Positions 1 to 10,870 of a stretch of DNA of 64,000 nt are shown here, piece after piece. The translations under genes and the position numbers were made by a program. Source of the DNA: Pectinophora gossypiella (Eukaryota > Arthropoda > Insecta > Lepidoptera > Gelechiidae); NCBI RefSeq assembly GCF_024362695.1, contig NC_065422.1, positions 11,717,534-11,781,533 on the forward strand, given 5' to 3'. Below the pieces are notes generated by a model that had not been told where the DNA came from, did not search any database, and worked only from the letters and a program-made list of their open reading frames with translations. How positions within the stretch are numbered: position 1 is the stretch's first letter; each line of letters begins with the position of its first letter.

Positions 1-104
1 ATTGAAATAATTGTACTGAACTGGTCATTCCGTTTAATAGTTTATTTTCTTTTTCAAATTTCTTCATTAAGATTTAAAAAAGTGTTAAAATAATAATGTA
101 ACAA
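1..104. other. AT-rich flank, nothing recognised
   Basis: This is AT-rich DNA without a usable open frame or a repeat shared with the rest of the window. Confidence 0.5.
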
Positions 105-415
105 TGGTGCTAATTCCTGTAAATACCATCTAATTTTATTTTAAGTTATATCTGTCATTTTCTTATCCGCCGAAAAGGAAAGGGACGGGTAATGGACAAG
201 CATAAAATTTATGGAACACACGTCAATTTTAAGCACAAATCTAAAACAACCGTCTAAAAATTTTACGTCAGTCAATAACCCGACACATTAATTTACTCAT
301 TCTTCCTAAAATTAAGAGCTGTGAATCATCCGTCCCTTTCCTTTTCGACGGATATGAAAATGACGGATATAACTTAAAATAAAATTAGGCGGTGTCTCCA
401 GGAATCGGGGCCAAT
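105..415. mobile_element. Long-TIR MITE, copy 1
   Basis: This is a non-coding element whose two ends are long inverted copies of each other. The left arm (about 105-190) and the reverse complement of the right arm (about 330-415) share a block running through TAATTTTATTTTAAG and then GAAAAGGAAAGGGACGG. Identity between arms is roughly 80 percent by eye and the centre is unique AT-rich DNA. A second copy lies at 15978-16342, which shows this is a dispersed family. The ends read GGTGCT..CCTG on the left and CAGGAATCGGGGCC on the right. I could not identify a clear target duplication, so the superfamily is open. It carries no protein and would depend on a transposase elsewhere. Confidence 0.75.
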
Positions 416-545
416 GTGTAATAATGTGTATGTAAGGCCGCCTATTGTACTAATTCTATTTCTCTTTTGTTTTGTATTTTGTTTTTTTCCTTTTTGTGCA
501 ATAAAGTATTTGTTATGTTATGTAACGTTATGTAACGTTAAACAC
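416..545 (+). repeat. LINE 3' end, 'GTGCAATAAAGTAT' family
   Basis: The stretch contains AAGGCCGCCTATTGTAC followed by TGTGCAATAAAGTATTTG and a TTATGTTATG-type tail. The same pair of blocks recurs at 11945-12030 and 36745-36840, and in part at 21410-21560, 40595-40660 and 58265-58330. The AATAAA-containing block looks like a retroelement polyadenylation end. It directly abuts the MITE at 105-415, so that MITE may have landed in this older repeat. Confidence 0.55.
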
Positions 546-1239
546 AGTTACATAACAACAAGAATATGAAACTTTCTTACAGGCTAAAAAAACCCCCTTA
601 AATCTAACTGCATCGACAACATTATTATTATTTTTATTTTATTTTAATTATTATGGTTGCAAACATGAACCTACATAAGATTATGATATTGACAATATAC
701 AGGGAGTTTTCCGTCGCAAAAGTACCTATGTAACAAAAATAATTTAAAAAACACTGCGGCAACGGAAAATTTTACTTGATATTAACTCAGACCCACGGTC
801 TGAATCATCATCTCCCATATCGCCCTGTAGTGTGAAACCAAAATTAAAGTTTCACTTCAATCATGATAATTGATATGATGATTTTTTATTCCAATTTGTA
901 AATTTTTATTATTATTTTAAAATTGTTTTTAATAATGGTGTTTGTTGTTACAATTGTAGTTAAATGGAATGTATTTGCAAACTGGACATTATGCAAACTG
1001 GTCATTTTTTCACCACTGGACATTTTGCAAAATGGACATTATGCATCTAAAGGTATTTGCCTTTGCCTTTGTTTATGTACTTTTAATTTATACAAGATTA
1101 AATGGATCATGATAATGTAGAAAATATGGTTATTTAAATCTACGTATTATTTTTCTGACAAGCAGCTGAACGCATCGGTTCTATGTATTTACGTGTGAGT
1201 GGTAGAGTAGAAAGAGTAGAGTGGTAGAGTACATACCGT
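546..1239. other. No gene; imperfect short tandem repeat
   Basis: No gene is visible. At about 976-1045 there are four imperfect copies of an ACTGGACATTATGCAA-like unit, which also create the only open frame here (923-1120). That frame is low-complexity and I do not treat it as coding. Confidence 0.5.
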
Positions 1240-1366
1240 GGTCAAATCCAAGATTGTTAAAGAAAGGCTAGGTCAAAAGTACTCTAAACCGACGAGCATG
1301 CATGAAGCTTTTGATGAAAGTGAAAGAAACCAAAGTATTGTGCCAGGATCATAGTAAGTGGAATTT
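1240..1366 (+). repeat. RTE-like LINE 3' fragment, 5' part
   Basis: This matches other copies at 26160-26330 and 50095-50260: a block with CATGCATGAAGC followed by GTGCCAGGATC and AAGTGGAATTT. In those copies the stretch reads as the last codons of a LINE ORF2 and ends in an ATGTATG tail. Here the copy breaks off at GAATTT (1361-1366) and resumes at 1593. Confidence 0.55.
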
Positions 1367-1592
1367 GTTCGGCTCTTGGTGTTTGTGGATTGTGGGTACA
1401 GTAGATGGTGAGAGGTCGAGGGTTCTAGTTCCAATTGCAAAGCACCAGATTGTTCCTTTTCACTATTTAATTAAGTTTTCGTAATTGGTAAAATACACTT
1501 ATACACTTTCGCGGGAGGCGTCGGCCATTCCATTCCGTACAATATTGCCATGCCAAAAATATTATTATTTTATACTTGTGTTGCCAGCAACA
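1367..1592. mobile_element. Possible 226-bp insertion in a LINE fragment
   Basis: This segment separates the two halves of an RTE-like LINE fragment. It is bounded by the direct repeat GAATTT (1361-1366 and 1593-1598), as expected for a target-site duplication. It has no obvious inverted termini and no poly-A tail, so its class is unknown. Confidence 0.4.
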
Positions 1593-1685
1593 GAATTTTA
1601 TGGCATCTGCCAACCCCAACGGGAAATAGGCGTGATCTTATGTATATTATGTGTGTGTATGTCCCATTCCAAACATAAAATCAAG
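1593..1685 (+). repeat. RTE-like LINE 3' fragment, 3' part
   Basis: This continues the LINE fragment of 1240-1366 with CGGGAAATAGGCGTGAT and a decayed TATGTATATTATG tail. The same block appears at 26280-26320 and, inverted, at 45610-45660. Confidence 0.5.
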
Positions 1686-2002
1686 TGAAAATTCATCTAG
1701 GTTTTCCCAAAAGCCTCTTAGACGCCTTGTTTTATTTTTATCGTAACAAGCACAATATTCTACCCTTACGCAACACCATGACGAGGTTTACAGACATTCA
1801 TGATAAATGAGGTTTACAGGAGCAAGACAAATTTTGTCTCGTGTCCTTGCGTCATTAGGTTTAGATTGCGGTTCAGATTTTTCGGGTCATGCCTTGAGAA
1901 ATTTGTTTTGAGGGCCTCATGACGGAGGCTTGTAAATTTCTAGGCCTGATTGTAGGAAAAAAATCTTGCTGGTTGATTTCAGTAACCTTTTTTGCTTGAG
2001 GA

Positions 2003-2200
2003 ATGCCTGAGGCTGCCCAATTGGGCGCAAACCGCGGCTCAGAGCGTCATCTGAAACGACTATATTTGAAAGAATTAATCGACTCCAGTAGGCCCAAAGC
2101 GATAACCGCAGATAGATGGAAATCGTTGACCACGCCGCCCGCCGGCGGGGTAGGTATCGGGGTCCTGACGTTTGGGATTTCTATCCGTCTTCTTCTGTTG
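2003..2200 (-). repeat. 'CAATAAGTCACGTC' retroelement, truncated copy
   Basis: This is homologous to the fuller copies at 44850-45170 and 52135-52430 (shared blocks GAAAGAATTAATCGAC and GGTATCGGGGTCCTGA). It lacks the A-tail end, so it is a partial copy. GC content is higher than in the surroundings, and the short open frames on both strands here come from this repeat. Confidence 0.65.
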
Positions 2201-2659
2201 GATTGAATGTACAGAAAAAATAATCCGTTCAGTTTACCAACGGACATATCGTTAAATAAGACTGGGGGATAATGAATGTTTCCACATGAAACTCAATGGT
2301 TGGATAATTCATATAAAGGTCATCAACTAGTTAAAGCCTTCGTTAAGACCCTCGTTTAGAGTTGTTAAAACATTTTTAATGGCGGTAGCGTATAAATAAA
2401 TCGACTACATAAAGTCGTATTAAAACTTTTCCTTTACCAGCGCTTATTTTTATAACGGCAGCTATATCCAATTATATAAGTATCCCGTTTAAGGGAGTCC
2501 TAAAAACATGATATTTTGAATATAGATTAAGTACATCAGCCATGCCCTTGATTAATTACCGGGACTTCTGAAATAAAGAGAAATTTCTGAAGTTCGGGAC
2601 TCGGCATTCTCGGGATTAACCGATATTACGTTTTTTAAGTATTCTTATGCAATATTATA
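2201..2659. other. AT-rich, nothing recognised; left TA target of Tc1
   Basis: No gene or shared repeat is seen. The TA at 2658-2659 is the left target duplication of the adjacent Tc1-like transposon. Confidence 0.5.
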
Positions 2660-2724
2660 CACTTCTCATCAAAAAAATCGAAACACTTCCGTTTTCATTG
2701 TTTCTGTCCGAATTTAACACAAAA
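2660..2724 (+). repeat. Left terminal inverted repeat of Tc1-like element
   Basis: This is a 65-bp arm, identical base for base to the reverse complement of 3575-3639. The next base inward differs, so the repeat ends here. Confidence 0.95.
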
Positions 2725-2996
2725 AAGAATTCATACGATGAAAAAAAATACATAAATGTATAGCTGGCAGTTTGGCCATTACAGTAATAAGCGAAAATTC
2801 TAAATTCAAAATTAGAATTTCATTTGTTTATCTTATAAACGAAATGAATCACTGTTTTGAGACAAATGTGTGTTTAGGGTTGGAGTACATTTAGCGTTTA
2901 AAAACTAAAAATTGGCGCCTATCCTTAAACTTTTTGTTTTTTATTTCAATACTGTGACTTTGGGACGTCTGAAAAAAGGTTTTTTTTCTAAAACGT

Positions 2997-3656
2997 ATGG
3001 ATACTTCGCCCACAGAAGCCGCCCAAGTTGTGGCATTGCTGGATTCTGGCCTTAGTCAGCGTGTTGTGGCTGCAAGACTGCATCTAAGCCTGTCATCTGT
3101 TCATAGAGTCTATAAACGTTATCGGGAGACTGGTTTGTTCACGCGCCGTTCAGGATCTGGCAGGAATCGGGTCACTTCTGAGCGAGATGATCGATTTATT
3201 GTAACAACTTCTTTAAGAAATCGACGCCTTAACGCTTTTCAACTGCAGCAGCGGCTTCGTGTTGTACGAAGGGTGGCTGTAAGTGACTCTACAATTAGAA
3301 GAAGGTTGAAGGATCGTGGACTGGTACCGCATAAGCCAGCAAATGGGCCGAAATTAACTGCAGACCATCGAAGAGCGCGCCTTAACTTTGCACGTGAGCA
3401 CCTAAATTGGTCATACCTACAGTGGAGCAAAGTTCTCTTTTCTGATGAGTGTAAAATTATGCTGTATGGTAACGACGGAAGGAACAAGGTCTACAGAAGA
3501 GACGGAGAACGCTATGCACAATGCTGCATTGAAGAAAAGGTCAGCTATGGTGGCGGTTCTGTAGGTATGACCAATTTTGTGTTAAATTCGGACAGAAACA
3601 ATGAAAACGGAAGTGTTTCGATTTTTTTGATGAGAAGTGTATGTATATTAATGTAA
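2997..3656 (+). pseudogene. Truncated Tc1-type transposase
   Basis: A 219-codon frame begins at the ATG at 2997. Residues 5-45 form a first helix-turn-helix (hydrophobic pattern around QRVVAARLHLSLSSVHRVYK), residues 54-58 resemble the GRPR hook, and residues 65-110 form a second helix-turn-helix. Both bind the terminal repeats in this family. FSDE at 148-151 places the first catalytic Asp at residue 150. The usual glycine run is at 185-187. After GGGSV (185-189) the family sequence stops, and residues from about 192 on are the translated right terminal repeat, with the stop 17 bp outside the element. The second Asp and the final Glu/Asp are therefore absent. The protein could still bind the termini but not cut. 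Full-length relatives are about 340 residues. Confidence 0.9.
3575..3639 (-). repeat. Right terminal inverted repeat of Tc1-like element
   Basis: This arm is the exact reverse complement of 2660-2724. It is read through by the truncated transposase frame. Confidence 0.95.
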
Positions 3657-5105
3657 TTATCCACTTAATAATTTGATTTGTAGTGTTAGGTACCCAAAAC
3701 CCTTCTGATGTCGTATCTTTTAGAACAATTAATACCCACACGTCATGATTTTGTATCCGGTAACCTAGACTTTTTTTGTGTTGTGTATATTTCGGAGCAT
3801 GATTTGAGTATTGAAAGGCATTCGTGCGATACATTTGTTTGAACAAACGAACGCGTTTGATATCTGCGTCCCGGATCCAGGGTGCCGAAAAAACCTGACG
3901 TGTATCCCCGCACTTAGGTCGGTATTAAACCCGTCCAAGCGATCTCCCCTAATATTTCTTAGCCCTGAATAGGGTTGTCGATTGTTAGGACTTTATTGTA
4001 CTGAGAATAAATAGCGCCTTATTGAAAGCTTGGGGTTTTCACAAATCGTTTTGTGAAGGTGGTTGAATTTAAAATTATGTATTGTTCTGTTGAAAGTTTG
4101 TTAAAGACTTGATCTCAATCGGATTATTTGAAATACTTTACTTGCAATATATCTTTGAAATATATATCTTTTGATATAGTTTCTGTTAGTAACTTGGTAC
4201 CTATTATATTTATTTAATACAGGTGTAAACATTTACGGCGTTTTAATATAATATACTAGTTAGTTTTGTACAGCATGATGTGCAATTTCATTAGTTTATA
4301 AGAATAAATCTGTTTTATTGTTTTGTACTTATGTCGATTGTTTTTTTCTTTCCTTATGAATATTGCTCTCGTCAAAATCGATCATTGTCATTAGTTATTT
4401 TTATATTTGTTTGTATTTTCCTTTTCCTTTTATGTATATATTAAGTAAATTGTGATATACGTATAGTTTTATTTTTATTTCCATCGACTTGCTTACGACC
4501 AGTCACAACATGGTTGGATCTGATTGGAGACGGACCTGAGTTGGAAGATTTCTTGAAACCCAGTTATATTATTCTGGATGATATGAAGAAAATAATGTTT
4601 TTCTAATTAGCTGAATCCATAATATATTTACTAAATATAAATGTGAATTAAGCCGAAATATAATAGAGCCGAAATCACATGAAATATAATTGGTTCGTCA
4701 ACGAAGCCAAAATAGGATCCTAATATTATCAATTTATATCTCGAATTTCCACAAACAACGTATTTATATTGTAATTTACTTCTAAACATAACATTGGTCT
4801 GTCGGGTTTTCAATAATTATATTGTAAAAACAAACGACAACTAATTGCAAAAAAAATGAGGACACATAATTCTCGCTGTTAACAAAACTGTTGGACTGGG
4901 AAGGAATAGAAACATACAATTACTTATTGCCACTGGTTTGGTGGTGAAAGTTATCAAGCGTATCAAAAGTGACTGCAACTTGACTTCTGATTATTTGTGC
5001 CTCTGCCTACCCCATTATTGACTATGGCCGTGACTGTATGTAATTAATACGTAACGCATTGCATGGTAACCCTAGCAAGTAGATACCCCTACGTTCAACT
5101 GAGAT
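3640..5105. other. Gene-free, AT-rich
   Basis: No coding frame is recognised. A short palindrome TTCACAAATCGTTTTGTGAA lies near 4038-4057. No copy of the window's repeat families was found. Confidence 0.45.
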
Positions 5106-5529
5106 ATGGACAGGCCCCATAATGTGCCTGTCGATGGTAGCGCTACCCTATTTTTTCGCATCACGCAACGAAACTTTTGGGTAAGTTTCCATTTAATTAA
5201 GGCCTCTGGGCGTGTTTGGGGACACAGTTTGACGTCTAAAGCCGTTGACATTCGACTTTGGGGACATTATTTGATCTACGAGGCTCGGGTGAACAATGAC
5301 TCTGGAAAGCGATTTGTTTGGATTAAGTGTAATTAAAAGACTGTGTAAATTGAAAAATATTTTCTTAGAAAGAGGTCATCGACTCGCAAAGAAGAAGAAG
5401 AAAAAAGATGTTTTTATTGGGGCTGACATTTTGAACTTCGGAAGGTACTTTTCACTTGTCTGGACGAATAAGGAGCATTAATTAACATTAAATATAAGAC
5501 AAACACTTTATTGCTGAAAAAAGTATAGG
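5106..5529. other. Short open frames, no recognised product
   Basis: Two overlapping frames of 76 and 61 codons (5106-5336 and 5296-5481, + strand) are present. Neither resembles a family I know, and both could be chance. Confidence 0.3.
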
Positions 5530-5700
5530 CAGTCTATAGGTCCCACTGCTTGGCGCAGGATTCCGTTTCATCAACCGAAGGGGGTATGGGGTATACTAAC
5601 ACGCTACTCCACTGCACGTTAGTGAGAGAGTTTTTAACGGCTATTAGCCGGGACCAACGGCTTAACGTGCCTTCAGAAGCATGGAATCATATTAATTTTA
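5530..5700 (-). repeat. LINE 3' fragment, 'GTCCCACTGCTGGGC' family
   Basis: The block GTCCCACTGC..GGCGCAGG with a following GGGGGTATGG..ATACTAACACGC matches 48040-48120 and, inverted, 22975-23105. It runs into CCGGGACCAACGGCTTAACG, which is also found in the tRNA-headed SINE copies (for example 39481-39500). The sense strand is probably minus. Confidence 0.55.
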
Positions 5701-5749
5701 GAAAAGAAAACCAAAGTGGGCTAAGGCGACATTATCACTAAAAGCGCTC

Positions 5750-6960
5750 TCTAAGACAATTTTTAATCATTTTCACGATCATTTTATGAATTGTATGTTG
5801 GTAGGTCAGCCCATCGACCACATCATAGTCCAGTATGTTAGAGGACACAATCCCCCAGTTCGTTTTGACGACGTGCTCGGGACGGAACGCGTCAAACAAA
5901 GCAAACTCATAGAGCTAAAGGTGTAAAAATCAGAAGACGCTAATAATGCAGCAACCACAGACAACTCACAAAAATCTAAGCGGAAAAAACCACCCGTAAC
6001 TTTGATGTTCCTCCGCGTTTTTCACAATAGCCGACCAAGTGGAAAATCCTCCTCTTATAACAAGCACCTTCGCTGGGAACAACTCAATAAATCTGTTTTC
6101 TGTAGAGGGGAACCTAGTACGTACATATCAGTTACAGTAGCTGATAAAGTGGATAGAAACAAGAACAATACATCAAAACAATGTTTATGAGCTTTTGTGA
6201 AGTAAAAAGTTTTAGCACATTCTTGCAATTTCCCATCGAAAACGAACGTTTAATTTTCCCTTTAGTACTTAATTGAAAAATAGGATAAAAAAAGGATGTT
6301 TTTTCTGGAACCATGTTGTGAAGAAAAAAAATCTCCAAGAATACTTCGTGTGTTTTATACTAACCAGCGCGCCTACAATCGTGCAATATCGTTATATAAG
6401 TTAAGAAAAATATCGGTTCTATACATATGATTGACCAGCGAACATAAAACACAAAATTAAAAAGCTTTCAACTGTTTTTCAAGTTTATTTTTATACATGT
6501 CATTTTTATTACGTTCCATTGTTATTTAAAATGTCTTTGACAGGCTTTTTTTTTTCAAAAAAAAAATATCAGCACGTAATGTTTTTTGCTTTCGATAATC
6601 ATTTCATCTGTACGCACTCTCAACAACTAACATGTTGAAAAATTTGTCAAAATGATGTGAATAACAGTTATCAGATACTTATTAGATATTTTCTACGTTA
6701 CAAACAATATTTTGTCCCCTCTCTAACCAACCGGTCAGGCCCCGGTAGCCGAAGCACTATCGTAATTTTTGTCGCATTTTTTGAGACACGACTGCCAATA
6801 ACCGTTTTGCTTAGGTATCAAAATACCACGATAACGACTTTTGACTGATAGTGCCGTTTCAAATGTAAGTGAAAATGAGCCATTTATTACGTTAATCAGA
6901 TCGGTTGTAGTGTTCATCCCCCTTCAGTATTCGTTACGATGTCACTAACACCCTGTATAC
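5750..6960. other. Gene-free, nothing recognised
   Basis: The stretch contains only short chance frames and homopolymer runs (a T/A hairpin at about 6546-6568). No repeat shared within the window was found. Confidence 0.45.
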
Positions 6961-7959
6961 GTGGCACCTACCTCCCTCTTCGATTGGAAAAGGTACGGAG
7001 CATACTGCATCAATCCATTGCAATGCAACCGCATTGGAGATTCACGGTTTCACCCAAGTCAATTTCGCAAAGGTCGTTTCCTGACCTGACCTGATCGGAA
7101 ATCGCCTGTGGTTTCGTGGTCAAAGTGTGTATTTGCACCACAAAAGGTGTATTACGCCAAGATATTTTGAGCTGTATTGATAGCGTGGAAGTGACACCAA
7201 AATAGTGCATTATGCCTTAAACAAAATCGTATTACCCTAAAAAGAGAAGACCCCACAAGGGTTCATTTTTTACTATATATAAAAACTGACTGATGCTACA
7301 CACTTCCTGTCTAAGTCTGCACACCAATAGCCCACTAGTTATGTCAATCAAAATATATAAACACCTTCCTGATACTATTAAACCAACGGATTTTTTTTTA
7401 TATATATAATATAAAACTTCTAAAGCTACTACTTATTACACGGTTAACACACACACAGTAAATGAATATAATATTTATTATAAATGATAAATAAAAATGA
7501 ATATTTTTAATAACATTTTATAAATTAAATAAATCATAATAAACATGTAGTATTATTATAAGACGTTTATCAGCAAGTAAAGGTACATGTCAAGTACACG
7601 GTTTTTGTATGAACATTTCCATTAATCATACAAAGTCGAAGTCTAATACCGAATCGAAGAAGCGTTTGGAAACACGTGTCCGCTCTACAATCAACTAAAC
7701 ATTCAACTTCACGCCGAGTTAGCAAGTTTGAATCTATTTAAGAGCTGAAAACTGGTTCAGTTGAAGGATTCGCTTAAATTACGCGCGTGAACGCCCAGTT
7801 AGGCAGATATGTCGTTAATATGCTGCAGATTTACCACACACATGCAAAAGTACATAACTTTACGACTGTAATCCCAAATAGAGTGGGCAGAGCCATATAC
7901 TTATCAGAATACAACGTTTGATACAAAGTCCTAAGGTGAACATGATGGGTTTCCTTACG
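6961..7959. other. Gene-free; AT-rich microsatellite patches
   Basis: The sequence becomes very AT-rich after 7260, with TATATATATAATATA at about 7400. A 66-codon minus-strand frame at 7010-7210 has no recognisable product. Confidence 0.45.
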
Positions 7960-8130
7960 ATGTTTTCGTGCCGGGATTCGGACCTTTGACTGTGAGACTA
8001 AACGCTTGTCTCTCACTAAAAGGTCGCAGGTTCGAATAAACCTATGATATTCGAATTCATGTTCAGATTATAAAATGATTATCTATCACGTGGTTGAGCA
8101 CGAAAACGGCGTTGCCTTACCTATCATCGA
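7960..8130. repeat. tRNA-like SINE head fragments
   Basis: GGGATTCGGACC reads, on the minus strand, as a pol III B-box-like GGTCCGAATCCC. CGCAGGTTCGAATAAACC is a plus-strand version just after it. Two tRNA-derived heads in opposite orientation seem to abut here; neither can be folded into a real tRNA by eye. Confidence 0.35.
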
Positions 8131-8980
8131 GCATCTTACCTATTAATTTACAGGCTTTTTGATACTTCAGACTTTTTACTCTGTATCGTGTATTATTGAT
8201 TAAGAAAAAGAAATTTATAATTATTTAAAATTATTTCTTGTTCTGTCAGTTGATTCGCTTGGAATCGATATGGAATGATGTCAATTGTTGTGTAAGAGAG
8301 AGAGCGAGGAGTGAGCGAGAGAGAATAGAGGATTGAGGTTGTTTTGAAAAAGGGAAAACGTTCAAATTTATAAATAAATAAATAAAAAAATTCTTTAATT
8401 CACAAATTTCAGTTTATAATAAAACTTTAGTTTATATTAATATATATTATAAAACGTTTTAAATAAACAAAGGTAAACAAATATAATCGTTTCCTTCATG
8501 CCCTATCCCACAATTTTTGGTATCCCATTCGGTATTCCAACAATGTTACCACGGCTACTATACTCGTGTCTGTACGTTTGTTTATAAAATATAGTTTTCG
8601 TACAAATTAATTTTTTTTCGAGGTGGCTTTTTGCAGTACGAATTCAAGTCGTGAGAATACGTGTGGCCGGCCTATGACAACTCTCGCGCCCAGTGTGCTC
8701 ACTGCCATTGTTGTTGGAACACTGATAAAATTCGGGCGTACGAAAACGCATCTGAAATAAGACTCTCTTACATACCTTACTGCAACGTTATATGGCTGAT
8801 AAATGAAATGTTAGTACCTAACTCTGGCATAATATGGTAACCACAGACGTCAGTGGTGAGTGATGACGTCCTTCCGATTATGACGACAGCTATTATCGTA
8901 AATCGAAATCACTAGTAGCCTGGTCCAAGTTAAAAGACTCTTAAAATTAATGTCAATTAAACACATAGTTAACGATATAA
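8131..8980. other. Gene-free; purine-rich patch
   Basis: A GA-rich patch (about 8295-8335) and (AAAT)n runs (about 8370-8395) are present. No gene was recognised. Confidence 0.45.
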
Positions 8981-8984
8981 CATT

Positions 8985-9025
8985 TGCACCTCACCGAGCT
9001 TTCTGTCAGACCAACATGATTAAAA
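8985..9025 (-). repeat. Fragment of 'AACAGAAAGCTCGGTGAGG' SINE
   Basis: CACCTCACCGAGCTTTCTGT is the reverse complement of the conserved SINE body seen at 22470-22560 and 32030-32090. Confidence 0.55.
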
Positions 9026-9249
9026 TTTAATAAATATAAATTAAAGTATTACTACCAGTCACTTCTTTTCAAATGTGGGGTGTGAGAGCAATGACCGGCC
9101 TTATTAACTCGTTGACAGTCCCCATACAAAATGTTTTGACTTCCTTGTAAGTTCCGCATCGAACGGGACGAGGCGTTCCACCACTTATTTTGATTATTAA
9201 TATCCCTGGCGTTAGATCGAAAGACAAATTAATCTTTAGCAAGTTCACA

Positions 9250-9440
9250 TGAGTTGATTTGAAGTGAAGGTGTGAAGGGAAACATACTGAGGAAACCCAC
9301 ATTACCGAAAATTGTGACAATACAGGTTATTGGGCTAGTTTTCTCTTCGCGGGTTGGAAAGACAGACAGGACCTGTCAAATCTTCAGGTGAGATAAAGGC
9401 AGACCCTGTCAAAACGGGATAAAGCTATGGAGATGATGAC
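9250..9440 (+). repeat. 'GCGGGTTGGAAGG' retroelement 3' end
   Basis: This is a decayed copy of the family best preserved at 60070-60290. It carries GAGGAAACCCACATT, CGCGGGTTGGAAAG, CCTGTCAAATCTTCAGG, AACGGGATAA and a GATGATGA tail. The order is the same in all copies. Confidence 0.7.
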
Positions 9441-9942
9441 ATAATTTGTAGATTGAACAGAGTGAAAAAAAAACAGCCAACTGCCATATTCCACCGTCCT
9501 TCGCTTATTACTCGCTCCTCGCAATTTGCCAGCCCATACAGAATCGTTCCGTGTTCTGCAATCTATAACTCCACTATCACGAATTATTGATACGCGGAGG
9601 GTTCGCTAATGCACCCAAACCGAGACTTGTAAATATTTTATGGCTGATAACAGGCAACCCATGGTTTTGATTAATCAAAATAACGTTATATCATCCTGTA
9701 ACAAAATATATGAGAATCTGCATTATAGTTTATTTACTAAGAAAATCAATTTCAAGATCATTTGTCCGACATAATTATTGATGAAATACTTGTTAAAGAC
9801 CTAGCTGTATTTCACTACTTAGATGCTCCGTCAAAAAGTCAAGCTAAGTACTTATTTAAAAATTGAAACATTCCTACTGGAAAATGCTCAAGTTAAAAGA
9901 TCATTTTTGATAAAATACTAACCCCATTCATTATATTAGGTT
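9441..9942. other. Gene-free, nothing recognised
   Basis: No long frame and no shared repeat are seen in this stretch. Confidence 0.45.
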
Positions 9943-9998
9943 AGGTAAGTGGACCCTGTGAAAACGGGATAGCGCTAGGGAGACGATGATGTAGCATT
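9943..9998 (+). repeat. 'GCGGGTTGGAAGG' retroelement, extreme 3' fragment
   Basis: Only the end is left: GGTTAGGTAAGTGGACC, GAAAACGGGATAGCGCTAGG and GAGACGATGATG. Confidence 0.65.
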
Positions 9999-10549
9999 GT
10001 TTACTTACTGGCTGCGCTATTAATTGATAAAGTTGGTAAATATTAATATTAATGAAGTGAATATGGTCAGAGACTTTCGATATTAAAAGTGGATATTTTA
10101 TGGGATTAAGCTAATTGTTAGAAATTACGAAATAACAAAAGTATTACATATTTCCTCGAGAGTTAGCAACACGCTCCCGTGGTTGATGTAAGAAGCGACA
10201 AACATATGAAAAGGGCCGGGCACTAGCTCCTATGTCAAATAAATAGCTCGCCATTTTTCTTTACGCATGAAAAGTGGTATGCATTGTGGCTTTAGAGATC
10301 ATACGTAAATCTTTGTGCAAGTTGCGAAGGTACGAACCGTAGATAGAGAATAGAATAAACGAATGGATATCATGTCACTCGTGAGACAGAAAGTTCATAG
10401 ATATAAACAGGTATAATATATACAAGTCTATGGCAAACTATCAAAATTGTGTAGCGCAATAATATAAGAGAATTGTGCAGTCGAGGCAAGCAAAGTGAAC
10501 GTACCGCTATCAAATTAAGGATAAGGATGTTTTGAAGAAAAGTCACAAC
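9999..10549. other. Gene-free, nothing recognised
   Basis: Short chance frames only. Confidence 0.45.
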
Positions 10550-10735
10550 ACCTTGATGAAGATTCTGATGCCAGTGGAAGAAGTACAAATGCTGCGTCCG
10601 GATCGTTGTAAGAAGAATTCCATGGTCCCTGCCAGCCCACCGGGAAATAGGTGTATAAATGTGTGTATAGGTATGTAATTTTATTGCAGGATATGTTTGG
10701 GTATGCAAAAGTTATTCTCTGTTTTGTTTCGCCCA
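10550..10735 (+). repeat. Decayed RTE-like LINE 3' fragment
   Basis: GAATTCCATGGTCCCTGCC followed by CCGGGAAATAGGTGTATAAA and a TGTGTGTATAGGTATG tail matches the end of the LINE copies at 26250-26330 and 50210-50260. The 112-codon frame on the other strand is a by-product. Confidence 0.5.
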
Positions 10736-10737
10736 AC

Positions 10738-10870
10738 GGGGCAACTTTAGGCCTGTTGTCTTAAATTTTGTACCGGGTGAGAGCCCTCAGCGCTCCCCAT
10801 TTATCCGGCCAAGTAGTTACCTAATGCCATCTGCGGCAAATCTACAATAAGTCACGTCCAAAAAAACTCT
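10738..10870 (+). repeat. 'CAATAAGTCACGTC' retroelement 3' end
   Basis: GTACCGGGTGAGAGCC..AGCGCTCCCCATTT, CCGGCCAAGTAGTTA, ATCTGCGGCAAATCTACAAT and AAGTCACGTCCAAAAAAA match the complement of 44850-44950. The A-run gives the sense strand. Confidence 0.7.

Larger units (their letters stand above)
2660..3639 (+). mobile_element. Tc1/mariner-type transposon, internally deleted
   Basis: This 980-bp element starts and ends with identical 65-bp inverted repeats (2660-2724 and 3575-3639; outer end CACTTCTCATC) and is flanked by TA dinucleotides (2658-2659 and 3640-3641), the hallmark target duplication of Tc1/mariner elements. It contains the first half of a transposase frame. The region that should carry the second and third acidic residues is missing, and the right terminus follows almost directly. 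It cannot make an active enzyme, but with intact termini it could be moved by a full-length relative. The perfect termini suggest a young insertion. Confidence 0.93.

Noticed and set aside
3541..3846. 101-codon minus-strand protein
   Set aside because: It is the shadow of the Tc1 right terminus and flanking DNA.
8295..8335. GA-rich patch as a GAGA-factor promoter element
   Set aside because: No gene start lies nearby and simple GA runs are common in insect intergenic DNA.
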